Below, piece by piece: positions 11,101 through 18,173 of a DNA stretch of 55,966 nucleotides (position 1 is its first letter; every line of letters begins with the position of its first letter). The notes under the pieces are model-generated. The model was given only the letters and a program-made list of their open reading frames with translations. It had not been told where the DNA came from and did not search any database. Source of the stretch: Lactobacillaceae bacterium (GTDB taxonomy: Bacteria; Bacillota; Bacilli; Lactobacillales; Lactobacillaceae). Location: NCBI GenBank assembly GCA_031289015.1, contig JAITQG010000028.1, forward strand, positions 1 through 55,966, given 5' to 3'. The translations under genes were made by a program, and so were the position numbers.

Positions 11101-14100
11101 GGCAGCCAGTGCAGCAAGTACCGCTCAAAATGAAAGTAGTCTGGCTTCAAGTGCCCAAACAATAGCCAGTTCAGCGGCCACGGCGGCCAGTTCAGCTAAT
11201 TTGATGGCCAGTTCGGCGGCCTCAGCCAGCGACATGGAAACGGCTAGTTCATATGCGACCGTTGCTTCTGAACAAGCATCAACGGCTTCGAGTGCGGCTG
11301 ATACGGCCATGACGGCATCAACGGCGGCTTCGGTGGCTGATAGTATTGCGAACAGTGCAGCCAATGTGGCGGCTAGTCTCGCAACTAGTGATGCCAATAG
11401 TTCCGCTTCGACTGCAGCAAGTAATGCGGTGGTTAGTGCCAGTGATGCCAGTGGCGACAGTACGGATGCATCAACAGCTGCAAGTGAAGCTGGGTCAACC
11501 GCGAATGTCTATGCCAATGATTCAACGATTTCAACAGCGGCCTCGACAGCTTCAAGTGCTGCTAACGAGGCGGCTAGTGCGGCATCAACTGCCTCAAGTG
11601 CTAGTTCAATCGCCAGTGCAGCAGCGTCAATTGCTAGTTCAGCGAATACAGCTGGTTCAACTGCTGCTTCAGCTGGGCAAACTAGTTTGGCACAATCGTA
11701 TGCAACGACGGCTTCACAAGCAGCCTCGATGGCCAATACGGCGACCTCAACGGCAAGTAGTGCGGCCACAGTTGCCTCAACCGCCAACAGTACGGCGCAA
11801 AGTGCTAATTCAGTTGCGGCTTCACAAGCAGCGATTGATAGTGCGGCCTCTGCTGCGGCCGGATCAACGGGCACAACAGCCACATCAACAGCGAGTGATG
11901 CTAAGAGGACAAATAGTGCGGCCAGTGCAGCCTCGTCATCGGCTAATTTGGCGAGTGCGGCGGCTGGAATTACTAGTTCAGCGGTAACGGCATATCCAAG
12001 TGATGCGGCGATTGCGTCTGATAATGCCACGGCGGTTTCAGCTGCGAGCGCGGCCAGTTCGGCAGCGAGTGATGCAGCGGTTGCTAAGAGTGCGGCGGCA
12101 GCGGCAAATTCAACGGCTAAATCAGCAGCCAGCGCGGCTTCAAGTGCGGCGGCTGTCGGTGATTTAACAACGGCTAATAATTTGGCAAGTACCGCTAGTT
12201 CAGCGGCGGCCGTGGCTTCAAGTGCGGCGGCCCAAGCAACTACGGATGCAGCTACGGCTTCAACCGCAGCATCAGCGGCTATCACGGCGGCAGGGGATGC
12301 TCAAGCCCATGCGGCAGCTAGTGATGCGTCATTGGTAGCGACGACTGATGCAGAAGCAACAAGTATTGCGGCTGGTTTGGCTGCGACGGCCAGTGATGCC
12401 ACGAGCCAAGATGAAACCAATGCCAGTGTAGCAGCCTCAACTGCGGCAAGTATTGCTAGTGAAAATGCGGGCGATAGTGCCATTTCAACCGCTGCTAGTG
12501 TTGCTGCATCAGCTGCGACGGTGGCTTCAACCGCGAATGATACAGCTTCATCGGCAACAGCTACGGCTAACGCTGATTATGCTGCAGCTAGTTCGGCGGC
12601 CAGTCAAGCATCAAGTGCGGCAGCAGCTGGTAACGTGACAGCAGCCCAGTCGTATGCAACAATTGCCAGTGCCGCGGCTAGTGACGCCACCAGTGCAGCG
12701 AGTGTTGCCCAAGCCGCCCAACAAACGGCTGATACAGCGGCAAGCACAGCTTCAAGTGCGGCTTCGACAGCAGCGGCAGATTCGTTGGCAAATTCGATTG
12801 CTGCTTCAATTGCCGCCATGCAGAGTGCAGCTAATGCAGCGGCTACATCGGCTGGTGATACAGCGACTTCAACGGCCAACGATGCCACGACGACTAGCAC
12901 AGCCGCGAGTGAGGCTAAGTCATCAGCGGTGATTGCTGATTCAGCTGCGCAAGCGACGAGTTCAGCTGCAACGGCATATCCAAGTGATGCGGCGATTACG
13001 AGTGATAACACGACGGCTACATCGGCCGCCAGTGTTGCCAATTCGGCTGCTAGTGATGCCGCGTTGGCATCAACAGCCGCATCTCAAGCGGATGCCACGG
13101 CTAAATCAGCTGCTGCCGCCGCTTCAAGTGCGGCAGCCAAGGGCGATTTAGCAGATGCCCAAACTTATGCTTCAACCGCCAGTTCAGCGGCGGCCGTGGC
13201 TTCTAGTGCGGCAGCTCAAGCGACGACAGATGCTGCAACGGCATCGAGTGCAGCTGCGGTAGCTTCAACCGCCGCAGCTGACGCCAAATCACACGCGGCA
13301 GCTAGTGATGCGGCCAAGGCGGCGTCAAGTTCAGCAAATGCCGCAGATACCGCAGCAACCACGGCTAGTGCGGCGACTTCAACGGCTAGTGCGAGTGCTA
13401 CCACTGCGCAATCTTTGGCGGATGCAACTGCAAGTGTCGCAGATGCTAATCCAAATGATAGTGGTATTGTGGCCGCTGCAAGTACCGCCGCCAGCGCAGC
13501 AAGTACGGCAATTTCGGAAGCTGCCGTAGCTTCATCGGCAACAGCTTTAGCAAATGCTGATGATGCAACCGCTAGTTCTGCGGCCAGCGCGGCGGCAAGT
13601 GCAGCTGCAAACGGCGATACGGCGACGGCTCAATCCTATGCAACAGTTGCCAGTGTAGCAGCCAGTGCAGCTTCGAGTGCAGCCGCGGTGGCTAGTCAAG
13701 CCCAAAATGCGGCTTCAACGGCCACTAGTGCAGCCAATAGCGCCTTAGCGGATGCCCAAGCCCAATCAACTGCCGATGCCAATGCGAGTGCCGCGGCAGA
13801 TGCAGCCACTAACATCGTTGCATCCGATGCTAGCCAGGCTTCAATAGCGGCTTCATATGCGGCGACGGCTCAATCAGCCGCGAGTGTCGCTAGTGCAGCT
13901 AATACGGTGGCCAGTCAAGCGGCCAATACGTATGCAAACGATTCGGCCTTAGCATCAACCGCTCAAGTTGCCAGTGTTGCTAACAGTACTGCTCAGTCGG
14001 CATCCTCGGTTGCCACTAGTGAAGCAGCCAAGGCAGCCAGTGCCATGTCGGCGGCTAGTTCGTATGCAATTGCGGCTAGTCAAGCAGTTGCAAATGATAA

Positions 14101-14782
14101 TCCAAGTGCCGCTGCCTCATATGCAGCCGCCGCGACTTCATTAGCTAATGTAGCCAGTGATGCGACGTCAATTGCTGCCAGTGCCGCTAGTGTCGCCACA
14201 AGTGCGGCCCAAGTAGCCCAAAGTGCAGCCAATGATGCGATTGCTGAAGCGGCCAATGCAGCCGCGCAAATGGCTAGTGAGGCAGCTGCAGCCAATGCGG
14301 AAGCGCTCCTTGATACAGCCACGCTAATGACGGCCGTGCAACAAGTTAATACCGCGGTGACAACTGGCGATATGGCCACGTTGGAAACGGCCGCCACGCA
14401 GGTCTTGGAGACGGTGCAAACCTTTGTCAGCCAAGTGGTGACGCCAGCAACCGTCGAGGCTAGCACGACAAATGCGAGTGACTCGACAGATGCAAGTGCA
14501 GCGCCTACAACTGCAGCTACTGCAGATACGCAGACGGGAACTGATAAGTACATTTCAACGCCATTGACCAGTGCTGATCCAACGGTTATCGAAGCCAGCG
14601 GTATTCCCGATGGAGCCATGACTAAAGTCAATGACCAACCAGCTAAAGTGGGTTGGCAACCACTGGCTTCAGCTGTCTCAATTGCTGAGTTAATGGCTGG
14701 CATAGCAGTTTACTTCACAGTTTGTCGAAAACATCCGTTAACTGACATCGGTAATAACACGCCAAAGAGCCAATCTAAGTAA
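5126..14782 (+). CDS. Giant KxYKxGKxW-signal surface protein: lectin-like domain plus Ala/Ser repeats
   Basis: About 3218 aa. Residues 26-34 carry the KxYKxGKxW signature followed by a hydrophobic signal peptide. This signal type is linked to long glycosylated adhesins, some exported by accessory SecA2/SecY2. A helical region follows (about 80-320), then an L-type (legume-like) lectin-like domain at about 350-590 with FMGFIVKP, NELAVGVD and the hydrophobic-strand pattern of SraP-type lectins. Beta-rich MucBP-like domains with VNYTGLPAG run to about 1015. The region 1020-3060 is almost only Ala, Ser, Thr and Asp in 13 units. A final hydrophobic stretch (about 3178-3196, ending before CRKH) could anchor it. 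There is no LPXTG motif. I chose the ATG at 5126 because AGGGGTGA sits five bases upstream; a GTG at 5117 adds three residues. A carbohydrate-binding adhesin is the likely role; no export or glycosylation genes are nearby. Confidence 0.88.
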   Translation: MHEKDKNHKEIDNGRFDISQEKEHKKMYKAGKHWVAAGLTVLTMLAAGEIYESTSVQASGAHEPDTEFDVSMPTLTSTAGIKAVVASDAAQSAADKTQAAANAIVGPVQTEALVPGGTTTATKGATTKTTAATQYSVADFEALSLVQANAYMNATVEQAQDNKDDMAEIYDQSNTMADKSATDTIVRNSAIAALHQHQLQELNAIKANNVEMLHATTAKERAQLMAANQWILQNMQTEISQAYVMLNEDKGGVDQAIVAKAQAAYDQLKLPSGTNGYLSAYGDLIINANTGALYNAALVSIQAQGLTNSFRNIVDPTTALAGGDSMTVAGTGTGTNGHTYADDTQTEIDNDFQIAGTAVQGNWAANAGPNATGSGQWYTLTNGSSQTGSATFNKGMDLTQAWSMSGSVSANVGGGGTSLDFMGFIVKPAGQAYGGNGNDHAIAGEPNELAVGVDAYNNNTLDSASKDGISVGGWSTDASGTQTMGNQSGTTNQYGGILGIGATNTGGAAVGTDGTTNNYITMSYNPSTRTVTWTITYNTYTGSNTTATAASSVTGTYVVPSTVTALDVGLVGTNGDITASATGSISNFSYTAQTANVAVNYTGLPAGTLANSTINAEVGADVSVNGSATNNYTAPPVPGYHVSSVTPLTDDEVTNGTNTITVAYVADVQTRQTVETGPGAQTFNPVNGTTGATINAAVSAKAGYYFSATSAGSGITGSIAADGLSATIKGTFDNTSNGTATTDSQIQTVGFTTAASVQTQTVTVTYPAGITAPSMTGFTSSSVTNSDGTTTVTYSRNSTTGTDFSAVALPVEAGYTAQLDGSTATSLADQATDSTANGNATSDTAAQTHTVTYTADTQTATTTFTDADAASSTTGNVGTLTTSGPTASAVSAGTVSTTVDGASTLSDAATNLEAAGFSVSDSTAAASLAAGNFDNNDTVNQTADVALAHKTVTINIVDPTGAIINTVTEDLANVYYYGTASAFTATGNYDATKYTVVSDDTGNISGSSADGAVYTVTLMYNVSSAASAASSTATATASMVSAASASNATAQSDAAIAASEAANYPNNSAVSAANSAASSAASTAASLAAAGSAAGTTTASLAALASSAASAATSAAAAGDSSDATSYANMASSAATAASSAASGAMVLVVAAEAAATTAASSAAQAAVQAAAKDADSTASTNADSAASDATQAATNASAASSAASLASGAASAYANNADITSAATAASTAASTASSAAVAASTANSTASSAASVADSYAVLANAATNLSDAKSYADAASTAAATASTATATASTANATASTANVAAQSATNAVSSLVASVSDSAAASSAMVASAAASSAASEAAAASTAGSTAASQANAYPGDADLQSSASLAISAATTANTASTAASTATSTATSAASVAAADDALASSAAAAGNTAIASAYATAGSTAASIAASAAVAASTANSTASAANAIAQSAASDAASDATADSIAASQAGVASSAATAASSFATNASESASQATSQSTIASSAAGVAQSAADAYQSDAQIAAANSAANSYNAAADSAAADASSAASVASSAASAANIDKANASSAAAVGDEELASSYASQAASEAALATTAASQAVADAAAAITANSNAASAANTATVYAASNASSDATSSATIASSTATEATTAASTASTASKSAAKAASAYPSDTALASAATTASSAATLASSAASVATSANTLAASAASQANEDYALASVAAATGDTAAATSYATAASNAAALASSAASTASSADAIAMTANATATSAGSAAASMATADSAAAMTASGSQDVASSAATDATTAAAAADAASSSAALAASAAAITQSAASAYADDASLADQNSTATLAASGATSNAAAATTAATDAQTAASAAMSAASAAASAAAAGDSSAATTYASTAASQAAIAASAAADATSNASSAADDAAMAVSAAQDAASGAAKDAGSYAKSSATVANSAASAAASAAADAAKVAAVVASEAANYASDTALSDAASTAASAASTAQNESSLASSAQTIASSAATAASSANLMASSAASASDMETASSYATVASEQASTASSAADTAMTASTAASVADSIANSAANVAASLATSDANSSASTAASNAVVSASDASGDSTDASTAASEAGSTANVYANDSTISTAASTASSAANEAASAASTASSASSIASAAASIASSANTAGSTAASAGQTSLAQSYATTASQAASMANTATSTASSAATVASTANSTAQSANSVAASQAAIDSAASAAAGSTGTTATSTASDAKRTNSAASAASSSANLASAAAGITSSAVTAYPSDAAIASDNATAVSAASAASSAASDAAVAKSAAAAANSTAKSAASAASSAAAVGDLTTANNLASTASSAAAVASSAAAQATTDAATASTAASAAITAAGDAQAHAAASDASLVATTDAEATSIAAGLAATASDATSQDETNASVAASTAASIASENAGDSAISTAASVAASAATVASTANDTASSATATANADYAAASSAASQASSAAAAGNVTAAQSYATIASAAASDATSAASVAQAAQQTADTAASTASSAASTAAADSLANSIAASIAAMQSAANAAATSAGDTATSTANDATTTSTAASEAKSSAVIADSAAQATSSAATAYPSDAAITSDNTTATSAASVANSAASDAALASTAASQADATAKSAAAAASSAAAKGDLADAQTYASTASSAAAVASSAAAQATTDAATASSAAAVASTAAADAKSHAAASDAAKAASSSANAADTAATTASAATSTASASATTAQSLADATASVADANPNDSGIVAAASTAASAASTAISEAAVASSATALANADDATASSAASAAASAAANGDTATAQSYATVASVAASAASSAAAVASQAQNAASTATSAANSALADAQAQSTADANASAAADAATNIVASDASQASIAASYAATAQSAASVASAANTVASQAANTYANDSALASTAQVASVANSTAQSASSVATSEAAKAASAMSAASSYAIAASQAVANDNPSAAASYAAAATSLANVASDATSIAASAASVATSAAQVAQSAANDAIAEAANAAAQMASEAAAANAEALLDTATLMTAVQQVNTAVTTGDMATLETAATQVLETVQTFVSQVVTPATVEASTTNASDSTDASAAPTTAATADTQTGTDKYISTPLTSADPTVIEASGIPDGAMTKVNDQPAKVGWQPLASAVSIAELMAGIAVYFTVCRKHPLTDIGNNTPKSQSK
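8309..14110 (+). repeat. 13 tandem protein-coding units of about 468 bp
   Basis: Each unit opens with a motif of the form AYPSDxAIxxA (also AYANDS, AYQSDA, ANPNDS). These start near 8309, 8762, 9200, 9684, 10131, 10614, 11061, 11507, 11990, 12460, 12974, 13446 and 13928. Roughly 70 residues later each unit has a second motif of the form GDxxxAxSYAxxAS. Spacings run from 437 to 514 bp and cluster near 447 and 483 (149 and 161 aa). The units are diverged at DNA level, so this is an old expansion with at least one younger duplication. Confidence 0.85.
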
Positions 14783-14788
14783 GTCAAC

Positions 14789-14822
14789 AAACACCGTAGC
14801 CTAGTCGTTACGGTGTTTTATT
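14789..14822 (+). terminator. Terminator after the giant surface protein gene
   Basis: AAACACCGTA and TACGGTGTTT form a 10-bp stem around a 10-nt loop, six bases after the stop codon. The trailing T-run is short (TTTTATT). Confidence 0.75.
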
Positions 14823-14864
14823 GTGCTAAAATTAGATTATTAAACAAAACGAAAGGATGCAAAC

Positions 14865-16175
14865 ATGCTGGAAACTTATGATGACGCGCTAAATTATATT
14901 CACGGCCGGCAAAAATGGAAGAAGACCAACACCTTTAGCCGCATTGCGCGTTTGCTTGCTGAGTTAGGTAATCCACAAGAGACATTGGAATACGTGCATA
15001 TTACCGGTACCAACGGTAAGGGATCAGTGGCTAAGATGGTCAATGAAATGTTGGCGACGGCTGGCTTACGGGTAGGTTTATTTTCATCGCCCTTTATCAT
15101 GCGATTTAACGAACGCATTCAAATTAATGGGGTACCGATTCCAGACGCAGATTTGGTACGGATTATGCAACGCGTGGAGCCAATCTTAGCCCGGTTGGAC
15201 GCTGAATTAGATGAAGGTGGACCGACCGAATTTGAAACGTTGACGGCACTGATGTTTGTGTATTTAAGCGAGCAACACGTTGACGTAGTTGTGTTAGAAG
15301 TTGGCATTGGGGGCACGTGGGATACGACGAATATCATCACGGATAAAATCGCGACGGTCATTACGACGGTGGCATATGATCACATGCATGTGTTGGGGAA
15401 TACATTGGCCGAAATTGCCACGCAAAAAGCAGGGATTATCAAGCCTGGCCGACCGGTGATTATTGGCGAATTACCTACCGAAGCTTTACAGGTAATTGAG
15501 GCTAAAACAAACAACTTGGTAGCATATGGTAAACAATTTGTAACTAGCAATATCCGATTAGACCAGACTTGGGGCATGACGTTTGATTTTAGTGGTAACA
15601 TCACTGTCAATGATATTTATCTGGATTTGATGGGGGCTTTCCAAGTCGATAATGCGGCGGTGGCGATTCAAACGGCTGTGCTTGTGGGTCAACATTTTGG
15701 CCATGCATTGACGGTCGCACAGATTCGCCAAGCCTTGGCTAAAGTGCAGTGGCCAGCGCGCTTTGAACGGCTGAAAACTCAGCCCTTGTTGATTATTGAC
15801 GGCGCGCATAACCAAGCTGGAATTCAAGCTTTGGTGGCGACATTACGCCGAGATTTTAGTGATCGGCACATTGAGTTGTTTTTTGGCGTATTGGCCGATA
15901 AAAATTATTCACAAATGTTGGCGGCCTTGGCGACTTTGCCCAATGCTAACCTGCATGTCGTGGGTTTTGTGGCACCGGGCAGTCGGGAAATGTTGGATCC
16001 GGCTACGTTAATTGCGACGAATCCAGAGGTGGCGATTCAAACGCATTCAACTTGGCAGGCGGGCTTGGCGAGTTTGCCCTTGACAACTGATCAACAGGCC
16101 ATGATTGTCATGACGGGTTCATTGTATTTTGTCTCAGATGTCCGGCAAGCCTTAATGCACAAGCTTGTTGATTGA
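14865..16175 (+). CDS. folC: Bifunctional folylpolyglutamate synthase/dihydrofolate synthase
   Basis: A 436-aa Mur-ligase-family enzyme that adds glutamate to dihydropteroate or folates using ATP, keeping folate in the cytoplasm. The P-loop is HITGTNGKGSV at about residues 45-55. ERIQINGVPI and the GGTWDTTN block (following the EVGI motif) are family landmarks, and IIDGAHNQAG marks the C-terminal Rossmann-like domain. Length is typical. The ATG has AAAGGATG just upstream. It lies between the giant surface gene and the LacI-type regulator; folD, another folate gene, is elsewhere in the window (44330). Confidence 0.96.
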   Translation: MLETYDDALNYIHGRQKWKKTNTFSRIARLLAELGNPQETLEYVHITGTNGKGSVAKMVNEMLATAGLRVGLFSSPFIMRFNERIQINGVPIPDADLVRIMQRVEPILARLDAELDEGGPTEFETLTALMFVYLSEQHVDVVVLEVGIGGTWDTTNIITDKIATVITTVAYDHMHVLGNTLAEIATQKAGIIKPGRPVIIGELPTEALQVIEAKTNNLVAYGKQFVTSNIRLDQTWGMTFDFSGNITVNDIYLDLMGAFQVDNAAVAIQTAVLVGQHFGHALTVAQIRQALAKVQWPARFERLKTQPLLIIDGAHNQAGIQALVATLRRDFSDRHIELFFGVLADKNYSQMLAALATLPNANLHVVGFVAPGSREMLDPATLIATNPEVAIQTHSTWQAGLASLPLTTDQQAMIVMTGSLYFVSDVRQALMHKLVD

Positions 16176-16200
16176 AACTAGTAGTAAAATGATTTACGAT
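16172..16200 (+). promoter_or_regulatory. Promoter of the LacI-type regulator with overlapping operator
   Basis: TTGAAA (16172-16177, overlapping the folC stop), a 17-bp spacer and TACGAT (16195-16200). GTAAAATGATTTAC (16184-16197) overlaps the -10 and matches the rpiA operator at 12 of 14 positions, which suggests autoregulation. Confidence 0.65.
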
Positions 16201-16234
16201 AGTGTTAGAGTGAATTTGGAAATGGGATGAAATT

Positions 16235-17218
16235 ATGGCAAAAACATCAATTCGCGACGTGGCTGAAGAAGCTGGCGTGTCGACGACGACCGTATCACAA
16301 ATTTTAAATAACAAAGGGGATCGGTTTCCAGCTGCGACGATTAAAAAAGTCTTAGCTGCTAAGCGCGACCTTGGCTATGTGCCCAATAAAAATGCGCAGG
16401 GGATGCGGGGCACGCAAAAACCGTTGGTCGGGATTTTGGTACCTAGTTTACGCAATCCGTTTTTTGCTGATTTGATGCAAAGTGTTCAACAACATGCGCA
16501 GGGGCAGGTGGATTTGATTTTCCAATCGGTGCCTGATAATGAAGTCAGACAAGGGATTGAAACCTTAGTTGAACGTGGCGTGACCGGCTTAATTGTGGCC
16601 CGGCCGCTACCAGACGGGGCTGACGTCGCTCACTTTTTAAAAATGCGCGGAATTGCGACTGTGATGCTTGATCAAAGTGATGATTTTGGGATTACTGACA
16701 TGGTTTCAACCGATGATTTATTAGGCGGCCAACTTGTCGCAGAATTTTTAGCAAAGCAACAGCATACGGCAGTCGCGATTGTGCAACCCACGATGTTGAC
16801 GCACAATATGGAGTTGCGGATGCAAGGCTTTACGGATGCTTGGCTGGCTGATCGCACCCACACGATGCAGATTATCCAAACGAACATGTCAAAACATGGG
16901 GGGATTCAAGTCAGCCAAGCAGTGTTGGCGACTGGGGTTACGGCGGTATTTGCGATTAATGATGAAATGGCGATCGGCTTGTTGCGCGGGTTTGCCAACC
17001 TTGGTGTGGATGTGCCAAACGATATGAGTGTCATCGGTTATGATGATACAGATTATGCCGAGTTTGTCATTCCAGCGTTAACCACGGTGAATCAGCCGGT
17101 TTGGGAAATTGGTGAGTTGGCCTTGGATTATGTATTAGCACGTTTACAAACGCCTGATGCACCACTGAAGAAAACCATGTTGCCGGTGCGTTTGATTAAA
17201 CGCGAATCAACTAAATGA
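16235..17218 (+). CDS. LacI-family transcriptional repressor (RbsR-like)
   Basis: A 327-aa regulator. The helix-turn-helix is at residues 4-24 (SIRDVAEEAGVSTTTVSQIL), followed by the hinge and a periplasmic-binding-protein fold starting at VGILVPSLRNPFFADL. FAINDEMAIGLLRG and SVIGYDDTDYAEFVIPALTT are classic LacI/RbsR landmarks. It stands directly upstream of rpiA. Matching palindromes lie at its own promoter and at the rpiA promoter, so I infer that it controls pentose-phosphate entry, possibly in response to ribose or a sugar phosphate. The effector cannot be read from sequence. The SD before the ATG at 16235 is GGGATG-like, about 8 bases upstream. Confidence 0.9.
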   Translation: MAKTSIRDVAEEAGVSTTTVSQILNNKGDRFPAATIKKVLAAKRDLGYVPNKNAQGMRGTQKPLVGILVPSLRNPFFADLMQSVQQHAQGQVDLIFQSVPDNEVRQGIETLVERGVTGLIVARPLPDGADVAHFLKMRGIATVMLDQSDDFGITDMVSTDDLLGGQLVAEFLAKQQHTAVAIVQPTMLTHNMELRMQGFTDAWLADRTHTMQIIQTNMSKHGGIQVSQAVLATGVTAVFAINDEMAIGLLRGFANLGVDVPNDMSVIGYDDTDYAEFVIPALTTVNQPVWEIGELALDYVLARLQTPDAPLKKTMLPVRLIKRESTK

Positions 17219-17232
17219 TCCATTTTGAAGTT

Positions 17233-17260
17233 AGCTACACGTAGCTGGCTTTTTTATTTT
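17233..17260 (+). terminator. Terminator after the LacI-type regulator
   Basis: AGCTAC-ac-GTAGCT stem followed by GGCTTTTTTATTTTT. Confidence 0.75.
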
Positions 17261-17274
17261 TCAAAATTAACAAA

Positions 17275-17333
17275 TTTAACCGTTTACAAAGCGACAGACT
17301 TCCGTTATAATTAAAACTCGTAAAACGTTTTAC
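17275..17333 (+). promoter_or_regulatory. rpiA promoter flanked by two LacI-type operators
   Basis: The promoter is TTTACA (17283-17288), a 17-bp spacer and TATAAT (17306-17311). GTAAAACGTTTTAC (17320-17333) is a perfect 14-bp palindrome with the central CG of LacI-family operators, placed just after the -10. A second half-matching site, TTTAACCGTTTACA (17275-17288), covers the -35 and also resembles cre. Two sites could support looping or combined control by the adjacent regulator and CcpA; this is inferred. Confidence 0.75.
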
Positions 17334-17357
17334 TGAATTAAACGAGGTGGGTATCAA

Positions 17358-18047
17358 ATGAACGCATTACAACAAAAACAACAAGTTGGGGAATACGTCG
17401 CGCAACTAGTGCCAAATCATTGTGTGGTTGGCCTGGGAACTGGTAGCACCGTGCGATTCTTTGTGGAAGCATTGGGCCGGCGGGTGCAAACTGAGGGGTT
17501 GCAAATTACCGGGGTGACGACTTCCAACAAGACCGCAAAATTGGCTACTGAATTGGGCATTCCGCTGGCCGATGTGGATGCAGTTGACTACATAGAACTG
17601 ACGATTGACGGGGCGGATCGCGTTGATCAACAATTGCGTGGCATTAAAGGCGGGGGGGCCGCTTTGCTATATGAAAAAATTGTAGCAGCCAATTCACGCA
17701 AGAATATTTGGATTGTTGATGAATCCAAAGTTTGTGATACGTTAGGGGGCTTCCCGTTGCCAGTTGAAGTGATTGCGTATGGGGCGGAACACTTAATGCA
17801 ATTATTTGCGGAGGAAGGTTTGTATCCAAGTCTGCGCACCACGTCTGAGGGGACACCATTGATTACGGATAACGGCAATCAGATTATTGATTTGCATCTT
17901 GATGTAATTGAAGAACCAGAAAATTTGGCCGCTTGGTTAGCTAATCAAGTTGGGGTGGTCGAACATGGTATCTTCTTGGATTTGTGCGACGAGGTGATTG
18001 TTGGGGGTAATGAAATCCGCGTTTTAAAGAAGCTCCAGTTAGTTTAA
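17358..18047 (+). CDS. rpiA: Ribose-5-phosphate isomerase A
   Basis: A 229-aa cytosolic enzyme that interconverts ribose 5-phosphate and ribulose 5-phosphate. The phosphate-binding loop is GLGTGST at residues 25-31. DGAD (84-87), KGGG (97-100) and the catalytic glutamate in YEKIVA (E106) are in their usual places. Length is standard. A GAGGTGGG Shine-Dalgarno precedes the ATG. The promoter carries operator-like palindromes. For a heterofermentative organism this enzyme links pentose uptake with the phosphoketolase route. Confidence 0.97.
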   Translation: MNALQQKQQVGEYVAQLVPNHCVVGLGTGSTVRFFVEALGRRVQTEGLQITGVTTSNKTAKLATELGIPLADVDAVDYIELTIDGADRVDQQLRGIKGGGAALLYEKIVAANSRKNIWIVDESKVCDTLGGFPLPVEVIAYGAEHLMQLFAEEGLYPSLRTTSEGTPLITDNGNQIIDLHLDVIEEPENLAAWLANQVGVVEHGIFLDLCDEVIVGGNEIRVLKKLQLV

Positions 18048-18072
18048 GAATTTAAGGGCGAATATAATATTA

Positions 18073-18110
18073 AAAGCGGCTGACATTGGCATATATGTTA
18101 GTCGCTTTTT
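18073..18110 (+). terminator. rpiA terminator
   Basis: AAAGCGGCTGACA pairs (with G-U pairs) with TGTTAGTCGCTTT, then TTT. It lies 25 bases after the rpiA stop codon. Confidence 0.75.
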
Positions 18111-18173
18111 ATGGTAATCTACTAGTAAAGATTTACGGTTTACATATGCGGCGATGAAAGGGTAGGGAATGGT

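Noticed and set aside
8309-14110. CRISPR-like or tandem DNA array
   Set aside because: The periodicity is at protein level with strongly diverged DNA and no spacers; it is a coding repeat.
7612-14703. Many long minus-strand and alternate-frame open frames inside the giant gene
   Set aside because: They are Ala/Glu/Leu- or Gln/Arg-rich mirror translations of the Ala/Ser codons. They lack ribosome sites and follow the repeat pattern of the real frame.
18125-18136. GTAAAGATTTAC upstream of hom as a third LacI-type operator
   Set aside because: The half sites match but the centre is two bases shorter and lacks CG; in AT-rich DNA this is likely chance.
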